Of a DNA stretch of 64,000 nucleotides, positions 44,202 through 55,056 are shown piece after piece. A model generated the notes under the pieces. That model saw only the letters and a program-made list of their open reading frames with translations. It ran no database searches and had not been told where the DNA came from. The position numbers and the translations under genes were made by a program. Location of the stretch: contig CM074142.1 in NCBI GenBank assembly GCA_037178625.1, forward strand, positions 310,001 to 374,000. The letters run 5' to 3'. Position 1 is the stretch's first letter. Each line of letters opens with the position of its first letter. This DNA comes from Skeletonema tropicum. Lineage: Eukaryota; Bacillariophyta; Thalassiosirophyceae; Thalassiosirales; Thalassiosiraceae.

Positions 44202-46301
44202 AAGGGAAAAAGCAAAGACGCCTACTTGCGTCGTGGTCTCCAAAACTCCAACACCGTTGCAGTGGACGATGCTGCCTCTAGACTGTGGGGCATCTATCGC
44301 AGCGACAAGGCCCTACCAAAAACACCTACGAAGGAAGAAATAGCAGGGAATGGTGCTGAAGCTGCTGTATTGGAGCTGGCTGTCTTTGCATTGAGTCGGC
44401 CTATCCCCATCAAGTTCGATGCGAATCTTCAACCCACCACAGACACGAACAGATGTGTGACGGGACAAACGTTGGTGGAGTACATTGGAAAGTACTTGAA
44501 AAAACTCCGTGAGATCGACCCGGAGCATACTGATTGGAAAAATTTGAAACCAAACGAGTCTCCGCCGTGGTGGACATCAATGCGCAAGTCCATTTTGAAC
44601 CGTTGTTATGATAACCAAATCAAGTGGCAGGGACAATTTGAATTCGGAGCGGCAGATATAAGGCCGCTGTATCTCGACCTCGGTGCTGTCGATGGGGACA
44701 ATCCCCTGCAATTCTGCGACTTGAAGCATGTTATTATGGCACTGGTCAAACATGCCAACCCCTCAAACAAAAATATTGAGATGGCTGCCAAAATCATGAT
44801 GACTTATGACTCCATTGCACGAGGGGGGGAGGTCAAATTCCAAAAATTTACTGATTGGAGCTTTGATTATTTGACATATGTGCTGGACACCAAGTGGAGT
44901 GAGATGAAGACTTGCGACACTTACGCTATGGCACGGGTGTCGGACAAGCGATGGTGGTTTTGCTTCTTCTTCATCATGGGTGCGTATGCAATGTGTTCCA
45001 ACGGTCTTTACCGCTCCGAAGAGCAGATCAAGAATGGGCTTCAGTATGCTGTGTTCCCTGATTTGCACAAGTACAAAGACAACTACGTCACGACAATTGT
45101 GGGTAAGTGGGTGAAGCAGGGCTTAGACAGTATGAATAAGGAAGTTCGCGGTATTGATAAAATCACACAGATGTTCTCGGCGAAGTCTTGCCGCATTGGT
45201 GCCGTGAATCAGTTGGCCCTCCATTCCTTGATCACGGTATTCAACGTATGCGCACGCTCTGGTCACAGTGTTGGAGAGGGTGTGAATGCACTTCAGTCTT
45301 ACCTTGATCGATCGAATCCCATCCTTGGATTGCCTGCTGCACTCGCTCTCCACGGATATAAATGCATTCGTCCAAAGAAGGTTGTGTACCCCAAAATTAC
45401 AGCAGTCGGCGAACCGAACATGACATCCATGGAACGTCTAATCAGCAAGATGTTTCTCATATCTATCCCTGAATTCGAGGAAAATGGCAAACTCCGAGAC
45501 GTGCTGAATATGTTCGCTGCATCACTCATTCTCCATTACAAGCAGATTGTCCGAGATTGCGGCCCTTGCAATCAAATTGCATCCAAACTTGAAGACTGTG
45601 CGGTTGAAGCCAATATCACGGCTGCAGGGCTACCGAATCTTTCCCCTAGAGATGTCCTGGAACATTACTCTGATAAAATTTTGAAGAAGTTTGATGATGA
45701 TATGAAGGATATTGAAATTTGCGAAGAGGCCGCTGCTAAGGGATCTACCAAAATGATGCAATTAGTAGGAATCGCCAGTGACGTGAAAGACATCAAGGCA
45801 ACGGAGGAGGAAATGAAGGCGGATCTTGCTACGACGAAGCAGAGATTGGAGCGTTCTGAACAAGACAAAAAACGTCTCAATGAAGAAAATGCTCATCTGA
45901 AAGAACTGCTTCAGAAAGCAAATGAAAAATTATCTTTTTTGAAAGCCAACTGTTCACCCGTCCGTCCCACGAAGCACCAACGTACTACTCCTGAAACTGA
46001 GGCAGGTGGTAATGATGATTTGCTGGTTGGTGAAGTTGGTGTGAATGATTTCCAGCAGTTGGATGAAGTTAGTAATGATAACTATGCCGCAAAGCCTCCG
46101 CCTTCCAAGAAGACGCGAAATTCAAATAAATCTGAATCATTCAATGGCCGCAATGGGGATAAAGGCCTTGAGCTGGTTACTGCGCTAGAGAGGCTAGCTG
46201 AAGATAAGTTAGTTCACAGCTGTCTACACGCCGATAGACAGGCGGCAACTGTAGGAGGTAGTGCTTGCTTAGTCGATTCTTTTAGCGCCGCAGGAGGCTA
46301 G
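44202..46301 (+). CDS. Crypton-like tyrosine recombinase
   Basis: About 691 codons in one frame. No in-frame ATG opens it; ATG 44188 lies in another frame (MSAVEREKAKTPT) and would need one offset near 44215-44230, so the 5' end is probably damaged. The core resembles Crypton tyrosine recombinases: a first Arg box (SIARGGEVKFQKFTDWSFD), a second Arg box (SAKSCRIGAVNQLALHSLI), then ARSGHS and the Tyr region LQSYLDRSNPILGLPAALALHGY. A coiled coil follows (about residues 525-580, rich in Lys/Glu/Leu) and a basic nuclear-type stretch (PPPSKKTRNSNK). The last about 28 codons (SCLHADRQAAT...) are encoded by the right direct repeat. Cryptons move by site-specific recombination of a circular intermediate. 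The alternative is a domesticated recombinase. Confidence 0.55.
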   Translation, partial: KGKSKDAYLRRGLQNSNTVAVDDAASRLWGIYRSDKALPKTPTKEEIAGNGAEAAVLELAVFALSRPIPIKFDANLQPTTDTNRCVTGQTLVEYIGKYLKKLREIDPEHTDWKNLKPNESPPWWTSMRKSILNRCYDNQIKWQGQFEFGAADIRPLYLDLGAVDGDNPLQFCDLKHVIMALVKHANPSNKNIEMAAKIMMTYDSIARGGEVKFQKFTDWSFDYLTYVLDTKWSEMKTCDTYAMARVSDKRWWFCFFFIMGAYAMCSNGLYRSEEQIKNGLQYAVFPDLHKYKDNYVTTIVGKWVKQGLDSMNKEVRGIDKITQMFSAKSCRIGAVNQLALHSLITVFNVCARSGHSVGEGVNALQSYLDRSNPILGLPAALALHGYKCIRPKKVVYPKITAVGEPNMTSMERLISKMFLISIPEFEENGKLRDVLNMFAASLILHYKQIVRDCGPCNQIASKLEDCAVEANITAAGLPNLSPRDVLEHYSDKILKKFDDDMKDIEICEEAAAKGSTKMMQLVGIASDVKDIKATEEEMKADLATTKQRLERSEQDKKRLNEENAHLKELLQKANEKLSFLKANCSPVRPTKHQRTTPETEAGGNDDLLVGEVGVNDFQQLDEVSNDNYAAKPPPSKKTRNSNKSESFNGRNGDKGLELVTALERLAEDKLVHSCLHADRQAATVGGSACLVDSFSAAGG

Positions 46302-46387
46302 CTGCACTTGTGGATGGTTTCACCTTTTCTTCTTGAAGCAAGCAGAATCGAAATCATCGAGTGCGTGTTTTGAGCCGAGGCGAAAAA
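46217..46387 (+). repeat. Direct repeat, right copy, overlapping recombinase 3' end
   Basis: 171 bp matching 43785-43968, in the same orientation, 2,432 bp downstream. The recombinase stop codon (46299-46301) lies inside it. Confidence 0.8.
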
Positions 46388-47787
46388 AAAATGAAGAGGA
46401 AAGAACACCAGCGCGGAGATGCCTATGAAATGACGCAGATGTATCGGAGCTAATTTTATGATGTGATAAAACACAAATGTCATAAACATTAGGTATTGTA
46501 TACATTAGTCACGGTAAGTTTAGATATGACATCGACCGGCACCGGACTTGTAAGTGAACGGTACAAACCGGCCTAAGTACTCCTACATAGTTTGCGTTTC
46601 CGCAGCGATGAAAAAGAGAGACGACCATGAACCATGACGAACAGCTTTCAGCACAAAACGACGCCAAGAGTTCCGACATTAAAGTTACAGCCGACGCTAC
46701 TTCTATCAATCTTCGAGAATTATTACGATGATATCATTCTCCGATGAGCGACATAGCAAGCATGCGCTGTACTACGCCGTGAGAAAATTGCTCTGAGGCT
46801 GATGGAGAGAATGCCTGTGTTCTATTTTCCTCAAATGCTCACGTCGACATCAACCAACGCAACACATGCAATATCAATATAGACAAGAATGTGAGCGAGT
46901 CTGCCATCGCACGAATCTTCAAAGATAACTTTGCTACATAAATCGGATGGATTGGACTCAGAATATCAACGCCTCTCTGTCCATGGAGGTGGCTGTATCC
47001 GAGGTGCATATAATTACATTATTATTTCTGCGATGCACAACACACAAACACATTTTCTCCCAAGAAAACATTACAGCAGCGTGAAATATACGATATCGAA
47101 TAAAGCTCTTAATTGTTTTGCATGATTAGATCCGTACAAGCAAACATATTGAAACGTCCGCAGCGATAAGTATGTGTATTCAAATATCACCATATTATCA
47201 GACGACACAAAAGGCCGACATCTCCAGTTGTTTTGTTGGTGGAAGCAAAAACGATTACCAATAGGATCATTCAATGTTGTAGAGTTGCTGCGCCTCAAAC
47301 GATTATATAGGGGGGGATTAGAACCAATATTATGGTGTGAAATTCAATCACAACTTCCGCGTTTTCTCCAGGTAGCAGGATCGGGAGGAGAAAATTGGCT
47401 ATCATCACAAAGCCTCCTCTCGTACTCGTATACTCGATCAAGAGGCTGGAGACTTGTTTCGACTCGATCTTACTTTCTTGCTTTGTACTTTTTTGTACGT
47501 GTATTCTCTCTATCTAAATAATATAGATGCAAGTAGAAATTTACTGTTACACACCACTTTTACTATTACGATCTCTCTACCTGATATGTAACAGTAACAA
47601 TTCATTTTCCTCTTTTCATTTCATTCACCATCACTACTCTTACATAACAAAACACGACACCATTGCAGCAGGTGAACCAGGCGCTTAGACTAGACATCGC
47701 GGGGAAATCCTATGAGTATTAGGTTGTATCTGTTTTCGACCTTGTTTTACATATTACAAGAAATATTCAAGTTGACGTGGTTCGAAG
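46388..47787. other. Intergenic, no gene seen
   Basis: No conserved frame, RNA gene or repeat was recognised. A G-run (GGGGGGG) lies at about 47310. The last eight bases (47780-47787, GTTCGAAG) are the left target duplication of the next transposon. Confidence 0.55.
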
Positions 47788-47978
47788 CAGGGCACATAAA
47801 AGAATGGGCTGCGTATCGCAGACAGACCACTCATATCATCCCGTTTGTTCTTCTTCTATGTACGAGAGGTACAGTAGATTCGAAGTACGTACAGTTAGCT
47901 AGTAGCAGAATTCAAAATTCAAAATCGGTCTTATGTCGGAAGGCTTGCCGCACTCTCTTTTGCTTTGTACAAACATTT

Positions 47979-48383
47979 ATGACAATGCCAACGGCTCTTA
48001 CACATCGAGCCAGCATCAAACACTGCACACGTAATTCGCCGACGTCAATCCTGTCTGTGCGTCAATATGGCGGTCACACCCGAGCCATGTCCGATGGGGG
48101 TCTGGATGACAGAGAGGTGATGAGACTTTACAGAAACGAAGCATCCCCGGGGAATATGCACTTTGAATTTGGTCGAGATGTAGGTGCTCCTACGCCCTAC
48201 AAACAGCACCGATTTGTCTACATATCGCCAGAGGGCACCAAAGCGCACTTCGGTGACATAACGTTACTGATTTGGTCAAGAATGTGTCATTACTTTAGCA
48301 ACAACACTATCCAAACTGATGCCGCCGCCGATGATAAAGACACCACCACCTTCCGTCAACATTATTTACACAGGAACGTATGA
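47979..48383 (+). CDS. CAGGG-element ORF 1, unrecognised
   Basis: 134 aa from ATG 47979 (MTMPTALTHRASIKHCT...) to TGA 48381-48383. It contains LDDREVMRLYRNEASPG, MHFEFGRDVG, HRFVYISPEGTKAHFGDI and LIWSRMCHYF. No domain recognised. The frame is open further upstream across the terminal repeat without ATG preference. Its stop overlaps the ATG of the next ORF (ATGA at 48380-48383); in a eukaryote that more likely marks a splice or frameshift junction than translational coupling. Confidence 0.4.
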   Translation: MTMPTALTHRASIKHCTRNSPTSILSVRQYGGHTRAMSDGGLDDREVMRLYRNEASPGNMHFEFGRDVGAPTPYKQHRFVYISPEGTKAHFGDITLLIWSRMCHYFSNNTIQTDAAADDKDTTTFRQHYLHRNV

Positions 48384-48906
48384 AACAAAACCTTCGTTCT
48401 TGTTTCAAGGATGGAAAACATCTTGTGATGCACAACTCATCCATCCACTCCAAATTTGTATCATTGTGTCAGTCCCCCTCGATGAATTTCCGGCAAGATG
48501 CGATAGAGGAAGTGTACCAAATTATTCTTTGGAAGATGATCCACTCTAGGTTTGCAGTTGTATTTCGTCGGTGGAAGGAACAACATTGTCAAAAGCATGA
48601 CATGTCTCCGCGATCAAATTTGAAAGCATGCGTGGACAAGAACAAGAAGAGCAAAGAGACCAAACATTCAAACAACCGGCAACCCCACATCCCGCAGGCG
48701 TTGAGAGGAAGCTCAGCAACGATACTAAGAGACCAGCAACACCGCATCCCGCTCCAGCAGGCGTCGACAAGAACAAGAAGAGCAGAGAGACCAAGCGAGA
48801 GGCAACCCCAAATCCCGCAGGGTCGAAGACGAGCAACGATACGAAGAGACCAGCAGCACCACACCCTAATGCTCAAATTGATGTTAAAAGATTGAAAACA
48901 AGTTAG
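48380..48906 (+). pseudogene. CAGGG-element conserved protein, C-terminal block
   Basis: Reads NLRSCFKDGKHLVMHN, KFVSLCQSP, AIEEVYQIILWKMIHSRF, AVVFRRWKEQHCQKHD and VDKNKKSKET, aligning along its length with 19731-20065 of the larger copy. The frame should then shift by one near 48650-48665 into a Pro-rich tail containing NDTKRPATPHPA three times and ending IDVKRLKTS at TAG 48904-48906; that tail matches the larger copy's KRPAPEPP...KKSKES. So this copy too has one frame break. No relation to known transposase cores was recognised. Confidence 0.6.
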
Positions 48907-49717
48907 TGATTACAATAACACAAGTGGCATTGCGTCATGTACACTCTTGAACTCACCCTCTCTCTAAGTAGTATCTTGTGTTCAAAATTAGTTTTACGGA
49001 ATACCCACTGCAATTAACCCCCCCCCCCCCTCTTCAAGGCACTAACGCAGATTCACTACTCTCCAATACTAAGTAATGAAGAACCAGTCATTAGTTGTTG
49101 CTGGGATGCGTCAACATGGGCTGTAGAAATAATAATGATCCCAACACCCACACATTGTTTTTGCACCATTACTTGTCACTGTAAAACGGCCGCCATTAAT
49201 AAATAACAAGCATCATCGAGCAGAATATTTCACCAATAGTGGATATTATTTTTGATGTCGGTTCGGCGGAGTTGTTCGGTGTTCGTCGACGGCGATGGTG
49301 TTGTCGTTGACATGGTGAGAATATAATTGCATCATCCGACCAACTCGACGATGATGGTTATGTTCATAGTCATTTTCACAACAGACGATGCCCAATTAGG
49401 AAAATAAACGGCGGTTCGGAGATCCTATGCCATAATAGGGGAGGGGAATGTCGATTATTAGCCTAATAGAAGCATATTCATTGACCTCATTTTTACTAGT
49501 AGTCCACCATGGTGAAGGCATTTTGATGGATTTTCAGAGGTGGGGGGCGGGCCTCATGGGTGATGTGATTGAAGAACAAACAACTTACTATTAGGGGATC
49601 ACCCAAAACAGCCTTTCTTGCATTGCATATCTAGATTTTTCTTCTACCAAAATCAAATAGGGGATAACCTAATCAAATCGATACGCAGCCCATTCTTTTA
49701 TGTGCCCTGGTTCGAAG

Positions 49718-51284
49718 CAGGGTTCGCAGCTCTAGCGAATTGGGTCTTGGTCTCTAATATTTGCATGCTCATTTTATGATTTGGTAGAGAAGCAAGGTGC
49801 TCATTATTTCTTGTATTAGCAGGCCTTTGACATCATAGAGGGAAGAAATGCACTAAATCAAAGTGGTATTGCAATACTAGTGACAGTCACATTCCCTGTG
49901 ATAGAAAATGGTATGGTTCGCAGCATGGTTCATACTTGTGGTATTCAGGACTGTCAGAAGGAATTAGATCTTGAGGAATCCGGTCTTACTTTTCATTTTT
50001 TGCTCCAATCTGAGCATTTTCATCATCAAATATCGTTTCATAATTCTTTGCACAAAGCAAGTCAAGGTCAAGGTGAGTTCTTAGTTGTAGTAGTTGAGTT
50101 GCACATGGTGAGGTGAAGGGTCAGGGTCCAGTTGGTCATGCTACCTTGCCTTCTGTCTGATTGCCTTGAGTGGCTGGTAATGGTAATGGCATCCTGTGGC
50201 TCAGCTGTGAGTCTCCACGTGTCATCGATATATTATGTCCATTGACACATTGGACTACCCCACACCAACATCACATTCTCACAAGTAAGATCGCCAAGAA
50301 GTTCAATCGATGATATCATGTCAATGTCGAGATTAATAGCGTCAAGAACCGGAGCGTCAAGAACCGACGAAGAAATCATCCGAGGAGGAAAACAGAACAC
50401 AATCAACCCTTATTGGTATTGGTTGCTATATATGGCTTATCGTATGTCGATGAGATGCTAATTGAAAGGGGAATTCTTCGTCATTGATTGGTCAACATCG
50501 GGAGCACCGCCCGAGTGGGCCCGAGCGTTCACCGGCCGACGATCTTGAATCATAGCATGCATCATGCGATCACGGGCGCGAGCGGGGGAGCGACAGGACA
50601 GTTCTAAACTCCGAGATTTTGTAAATACTCCCCGTCGAAAGAAGTCCGAAAATGTCCTTTCCGTCGAGATGTATGAGGCTCAATCCTGCACAGGCCTTTG
50701 TTACGGTATTGAGAGAAAATATGATTACCAGAGCGTCAGGTCACAACTGTCACAGGACACTTCCAATCACAGTCACCCTTCATTGATCATTGCTCGGTCA
50801 CAAGAAACGATCATTGATCAGCGGAACCAGGAACCAGTCCGGTGGAAACAGGGAAATCGCGCAGCGACCAAATCTCAGAACCTCCCGCCCGCCTGAACGA
50901 AAAATCCTGCCCCCCCCAAACCCCCCCCCCCGCCAACAAAAATAACCTCCCGTCCACAAAAATAACCTCCCGTCCACAGAAATAACCTCCCGTCCACAGA
51001 AATAACCTTCAACTTCAACAACTTAGTTGAGTGAGAATGTGTTGCAACAAAACTCCAGTTCCAGTCACACAAAACAGTAGGCAGCACTTTTTGATGTGGA
51101 TGCAGATATGATTGTTGATGTGTTTGTGTGATGATGATGATGCAGTCTCATACAAATATTACCACCATCATGCAATGACTTTTATCATTATTTTATCCAT
51201 GCAATCATTCTCAACACTATTGTTTTTCTACATCTACATCTCCACAGAAATATTCCACTCAAGTACTACAACATCACAATCACA
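49718..51284. other. Intergenic, repeats only
   Basis: No confident gene. Short frames (49880-50116, 50564-50896) have no motif. Poly-C tracts at about 50910-50932. A TATA-like AT-rich stretch and a CAATCACAATGCAC start context precede the secreted protein at 51285. Confidence 0.5.
50941..51000 (+). repeat. 20-bp tandem repeat, 3 units
   Basis: Three units of AATAACCTCCCGTCCACARA followed by a partial fourth (AATAACCTT). Unit length is exactly 20 bp, 285 bp upstream of the secreted repeat protein gene. Confidence 0.9.
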
Positions 51285-53294
51285 ATGCACATTTTCACCC
51301 CAGCCCCAGCCCGCTTGGCTCTTCTCCTCCTTGGCATGGCTGCTCAAGAAGCTCATGCCGCTCTAACATGCTTTGCTCCTGATGGTATTTATCTGAAGGA
51401 AGCAGTTGGTAAATTTGTTGGAGGCACTTGGACTGATGCTGACATTGATGAATATGGATCGGTTGAGAACTGGTGCACCAACCAAGTCACCACCATGAGC
51501 CAATTGTTCTATGGCAAAACTACCTTCAATGCAGATATTTCCAAATGGGATACATCCTCTGTTACTAGCACTTTTCAGATGTTCCATTCTGCATCTGCCT
51601 TCAACCAGAACATTGGAGGCTGGGATACATCTTCTGTTACTGGCCTGCGGGGCATGTTCTATGGTGCATCTGCCTTCAACCAAGACATTGGAGGCTGGGA
51701 TACATCTTCTGTTACTACCATGAGAAACATGTTCTCGTATGCATCTGCCTTCAACCAGAACATTGGAGGCTGGGATACATCCAAAGTTACTAGAATGGAT
51801 TGGATGTTCCGTTCTGCATCTGCCTTCAACCAGAACATTGGAGGCTGGGATACATCATCTGTTACTGTCATGGGGCTCATGTTCTATTCTGCATCTGCAT
51901 TCAACCAAGACATTTCAGGCTGGGATACATCCTCTGTTACTGACATGTGGGGCATGTTCCAATCTGCATCTGCCTTCAATCAAAACCTCTGTGCATGGAA
52001 GGACAAGTTCCCTTATGGGCAAGCAGCTGATATCTTCACAGGCTCAGGTTGCACCAACAAAACAACTCCAACTTCTGATCAGAGTGCATTTTGTGCTGGT
52101 TCTGCTGCTGAGTGCCAAGACTACACACATCCTCCTTCGAAGTCTCCATCAGCCACAGCTACCACATCCAATCCTTCAAAAGCTCCTTCTCCAGGACCAA
52201 CCAATCAACCAACTCCAGAACCCTCCCATTCTCCTACAAAGTCTCCATCAAATTCTCCAACACCTGCAATTGAGAGCTGGGACCTTGAGCTTACTTCAGT
52301 TGACAGCAACTTTGACAAAGGTAGTGGAAGTGAAATCACCCTAACCTACAAGATTGGGGCAGGCCGGGAGTTCGAATTCACCATACTCAAGAAAGGATGC
52401 AAGGAAGCAATTGATAGTGCCATCATCAAACCTACCAACTCTACTTCTCCCAATGAGGATGATCCTTCCCTTGAAAACCTCAGTGTCTTTTTGGATGTGG
52501 AGAAAGATACAATTGTGGGCAGTAACATCTGGAATCCTGATACTAAGTCTGTTGTGTTTTGTTTGAGTCTTTGGTTGCCTTCTAGCTCCAGTGGTGAAGT
52601 GATCAAGAAACTTGAGCGTGACATTGAAGTTGGCCTCAACTTTGAGAACAACTTTCAAACTAAGGATGATGCCAACCTTGCCCAGATTTCCCTTGGTTCC
52701 AATGAGACGAGCGCAGCTGTGGACAAGTACATTGAGGCTTGTACTTGCAACAACAAGGAGGAATTCATCTGCAACATGAACACTCTTGGTGTTGATGACT
52801 ATTTGAATGTGTGCATTCGTTCTCTTGATGAAGAAGTTGAGATTGATTCCCTCAAAAGCCTCAAGATGGTTCAAGAAGACAAGGCATTTGATATTGTGTG
52901 GGACAAGACTCTTGTTGACAGTTCCATCTCCTCCAAGTCCAAGGTTGCACTCAAGAATGGTGTTCATGTTGCTTCTGTCATTCCTGCTAGCTTCTTCAGC
53001 TATGAGTCCTCTTCCATTGCTCAAGTGTCTGGTGTTGTGTTCCTCAAGCTTGCTGAAGGTCGTCGTCGCCTAGCTGTTGAGATTGATGATTCTACTCCAT
53101 CTGTTGCCCGTGCCCGTGCTTTGCAAATTGCTGGTGATCAGGAATCTGCATTTGCTATGGAAGTTCAGCTTGAGAAGAATGACTTGGGAGTTGATGCCGT
53201 TTCCAATGGTGCCATCTATGCAGTCATGTCTGGGTTTGCTGGTGTAACTGCTGCTGTTGTTGTTACTGCTACTACTGCTATCGTGATGTTGTGA
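51285..53294 (+). CDS. Secreted DUF285/BspA-type repeat protein
   Basis: 669 aa, single exon. Signal peptide [20 protein letters not shown] (cleavage near AHA-A). Residues about 75-230 hold seven 25-residue repeats with the DUF285 core MF..ASAFNQ(N/D)I(G/S)GWDTSSVT. A Cys-containing cap follows ([17 protein letters not shown]), then a Ser/Pro/Thr-rich linker (about 275-330) with KSPS and PTNQPTPEP words, a beta-rich domain (330-640) with several cysteines ([12 protein letters not shown]), and a hydrophobic C-terminus ([21 protein letters not shown]) suiting a membrane or GPI anchor. Such BspA-like repeats form leucine-rich-repeat-like solenoids on cell surfaces in protists and bacteria; the role here is probably surface binding. 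Repeat units are near-identical in DNA, so unit number may vary. Confidence 0.85.
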   Translation: MHIFTPAPARLALLLLGMAAQEAHAALTCFAPDGIYLKEAVGKFVGGTWTDADIDEYGSVENWCTNQVTTMSQLFYGKTTFNADISKWDTSSVTSTFQMFHSASAFNQNIGGWDTSSVTGLRGMFYGASAFNQDIGGWDTSSVTTMRNMFSYASAFNQNIGGWDTSKVTRMDWMFRSASAFNQNIGGWDTSSVTVMGLMFYSASAFNQDISGWDTSSVTDMWGMFQSASAFNQNLCAWKDKFPYGQAADIFTGSGCTNKTTPTSDQSAFCAGSAAECQDYTHPPSKSPSATATTSNPSKAPSPGPTNQPTPEPSHSPTKSPSNSPTPAIESWDLELTSVDSNFDKGSGSEITLTYKIGAGREFEFTILKKGCKEAIDSAIIKPTNSTSPNEDDPSLENLSVFLDVEKDTIVGSNIWNPDTKSVVFCLSLWLPSSSSGEVIKKLERDIEVGLNFENNFQTKDDANLAQISLGSNETSAAVDKYIEACTCNNKEEFICNMNTLGVDDYLNVCIRSLDEEVEIDSLKSLKMVQEDKAFDIVWDKTLVDSSISSKSKVALKNGVHVASVIPASFFSYESSSIAQVSGVVFLKLAEGRRRLAVEIDDSTPSVARARALQIAGDQESAFAMEVQLEKNDLGVDAVSNGAIYAVMSGFAGVTAAVVVTATTAIVML

Positions 53295-54060
53295 TGGTAG
53301 GGGATGCATTTGTACGAGTTTAAGATTTAAGATTAGGTAAGATGAGTCTCAAGTGCGGGGAGGCGGGGGGAGACTCACATATTCGAGTTTCATGACATTG
53401 ATAAGCAATGCACGGACATGGATTGTTGTGAAAGGTTTCATGTGGAGGCGAGGCTGCTCAATTCATTAGCAGATTTCGAAATAATGATGATACAAATCAC
53501 ATGAACATGAAAGAGATGAAATATTATGCAAAGAGATACGAAAAAAAATAGAAATATTAGAATAAGCCATTAAAATAGGGGAAGATCTTAGTGGAGAGTT
53601 CGACTGTATTTCAACGTGATAACATTCAATTTCAATAATAATATCCGTTTTCCCCTATCACTAACTCATTCAATCCCGGTTCGGGTTTCCTGTGCCCAGG
53701 CCCAGGGATAGCAGTAGCAGAACTTTCTAGTTTCTAGTTCTAGCTCTAGAGCTAGAGATGGAGATTGTGTCTAATAGTAATAGTCTCTTTTCACTCTGCT
53801 AGTGTCATATAATTGTGTGTGTGTGTGATTGATTCCATTCCATTGATCTATCCTGCATCAATCGTTTTCAAATATGATTATATACAAATATTATTAGTTT
53901 TAGTATGGAAAGGGCTACGGCTACGCTACGCACGAACGACGAAAGGCCAAAAAAGTACGAGCAAGAAATTCTTTGGCTTTGGGACGCATTTTTATCTACA
54001 ATCTACAAGAAATATTTCTGACTTACAATACATCATCTTCACTAATGAAACAAAGAAAAA
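53295..54060. other. Intergenic between convergent genes, no gene seen
   Basis: 3' flanks of the DUF285 gene (plus) and DGAT2 gene (minus). A TAGTTTCTAGTTCTAGCTCT-like CTAG-rich stretch at about 53727-53757. No coding or RNA signal recognised. Confidence 0.55.
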
Positions 54061-55056
54061 TCACCAAATCTCAACCTTTGCTGCCTTTCCTTCGTCTGCT
54101 CCATAAGCATCTTCCTTATATTCATCATAAATTCTCTTTAACTCCCCAATATACTTCTTATGCCAAGTTGCAACGTCTTCCTTCGTCGGATTTTCAAGTT
54201 TTGGTAGAATAATAGGCTTTCCAACCACAATGTAGATCTTGACACCTTTCTTTGGAAGTAATGGGAAGAACCACCGCCCCCAAACAAGGATAGTAGGGAT
54301 GCCAAACCGGTTCATGGCTAGCCGATTACGCCAGAAGCCTTGTACATTGCTGAATAGCTTTCCTTCGCCAAACACATACACGGGGCGGATGGCAACACCG
54401 TACTTTAAGCAGAGTCTGACAAACCCATATCTTTTTTTGATAAAGACCCGATCTTGACTAGTTGATGTCAACGTTGCCTCCTCGAATCCCCCCGGGGGTA
54501 GTGCACAATCCTCGCCATTCTTTAGATATGCATTCATAGACGGTCGGGCAGCGGATCCAGGTTTACCGACTGCCCGCGAAAACAATCGGAAGAACGGAGA
54601 AGCAAACAGAGTTGGAGCGAAGCAGAATCTGACACCATGCATGGTTGGACAGGTGAACAGCAAGGCCCAGCCTATGCAGAAGGCGCCATGGGGGTGGACT
54701 GCAAAAAATGTCTGTCGGTGTTCTGATGGAGGAACTTCTCCGCCCTCAAAGACTATCGATACACCATCGTAGTATTTCGGGTGATTGCGATCGATGAAGG
54801 ATTGTACGCATCGTGAAATTGGACCGCGCTTCCAGGGAAGATAGGCTATGATGGTGATCAGTAGGATGACGGCAGCAATTTTGTAGTGTTCTCCACGTAT
54901 CGAAATGAATAGAATCAGGGGAGAGGCTGCGGAGGAAAGCCAGATGGCGATGAAGCTGGACACAGTAACCGCCCCAAGAAACGACTGGACACTGGTGGTG
55001 GTGGCGGAATTGCTCTCCAAGACCGTCACGGTCTTCTTCATCTTCGATGCAACCAT
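54061..55056 (-). CDS. Diacylglycerol O-acyltransferase type 2 (DGAT2/MOGAT family)
   Basis: 331 aa, single exon, ATG at 55056. Hydrophobic segments at about residues 28-75 (ITVSSFIAIWLSS..., IAAVILLITIIAYLPW) form the ER membrane hairpin. Then come FFAVHPHGAFCIGW (the HPHG active-site box, about residue 118), LPPGGFEEATL, VFIKKRYGFVRLCLKYG and PVYVFGEGKLF, all DGAT2 hallmarks, with a C-terminal VVGKPIILPK. The enzyme transfers acyl-CoA to diacylglycerol to form triacylglycerol at the endoplasmic reticulum or lipid droplets. Length matches the family (about 320-390 aa). Diatoms carry several DGAT2 paralogues and substrate specificity cannot be read from the sequence; a monoacylglycerol or wax acyltransferase is the alternative. 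Confidence 0.9.
   Translation of the reverse strand: MVASKMKKTVTVLESNSATTTSVQSFLGAVTVSSFIAIWLSSAASPLILFISIRGEHYKIAAVILLITIIAYLPWKRGPISRCVQSFIDRNHPKYYDGVSIVFEGGEVPPSEHRQTFFAVHPHGAFCIGWALLFTCPTMHGVRFCFAPTLFASPFFRLFSRAVGKPGSAARPSMNAYLKNGEDCALPPGGFEEATLTSTSQDRVFIKKRYGFVRLCLKYGVAIRPVYVFGEGKLFSNVQGFWRNRLAMNRFGIPTILVWGRWFFPLLPKKGVKIYIVVGKPIILPKLENPTKEDVATWHKKYIGELKRIYDEYKEDAYGADEGKAAKVEIW

Larger units (their letters stand above)
47788..49709 (+). mobile_element. CAGGG-family DNA transposon, 1.9-kb copy
   Basis: The left end CAGGGCACATAAAAGAATGG is repeated in complement at the right end, with perfect pairing extending through GGGCTGCGTATC (about 33 bp). The target duplication GTTCGAAG flanks it exactly (47780-47787 and 49710-49717). 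It shares its first 24 bp of terminus, a coding block and a 3' noncoding stretch (TTTTTACTAG...CATGGTGAAG near 49490-49520, matching 20651-20675) with the element at 9209-22238. A C14 run lies at about 49018-49031. Confidence 0.92.

Noticed and set aside
47778..47800. GGTTCGAAGC resembling a tRNA B box
   Set aside because: It is the transposon target duplication plus terminal repeat; no A box or cloverleaf arms are nearby.
49018..49031. Poly-C run as a regulatory site
   Set aside because: Homopolymers recur in the noncoding parts of this window; no associated gene or structure.
50875..51087. Minus-strand frame over the 20-bp repeats
   Set aside because: Its repetitive Gly/Val/Phe translation is produced by the tandem repeat and poly-C tract; no protein motif.
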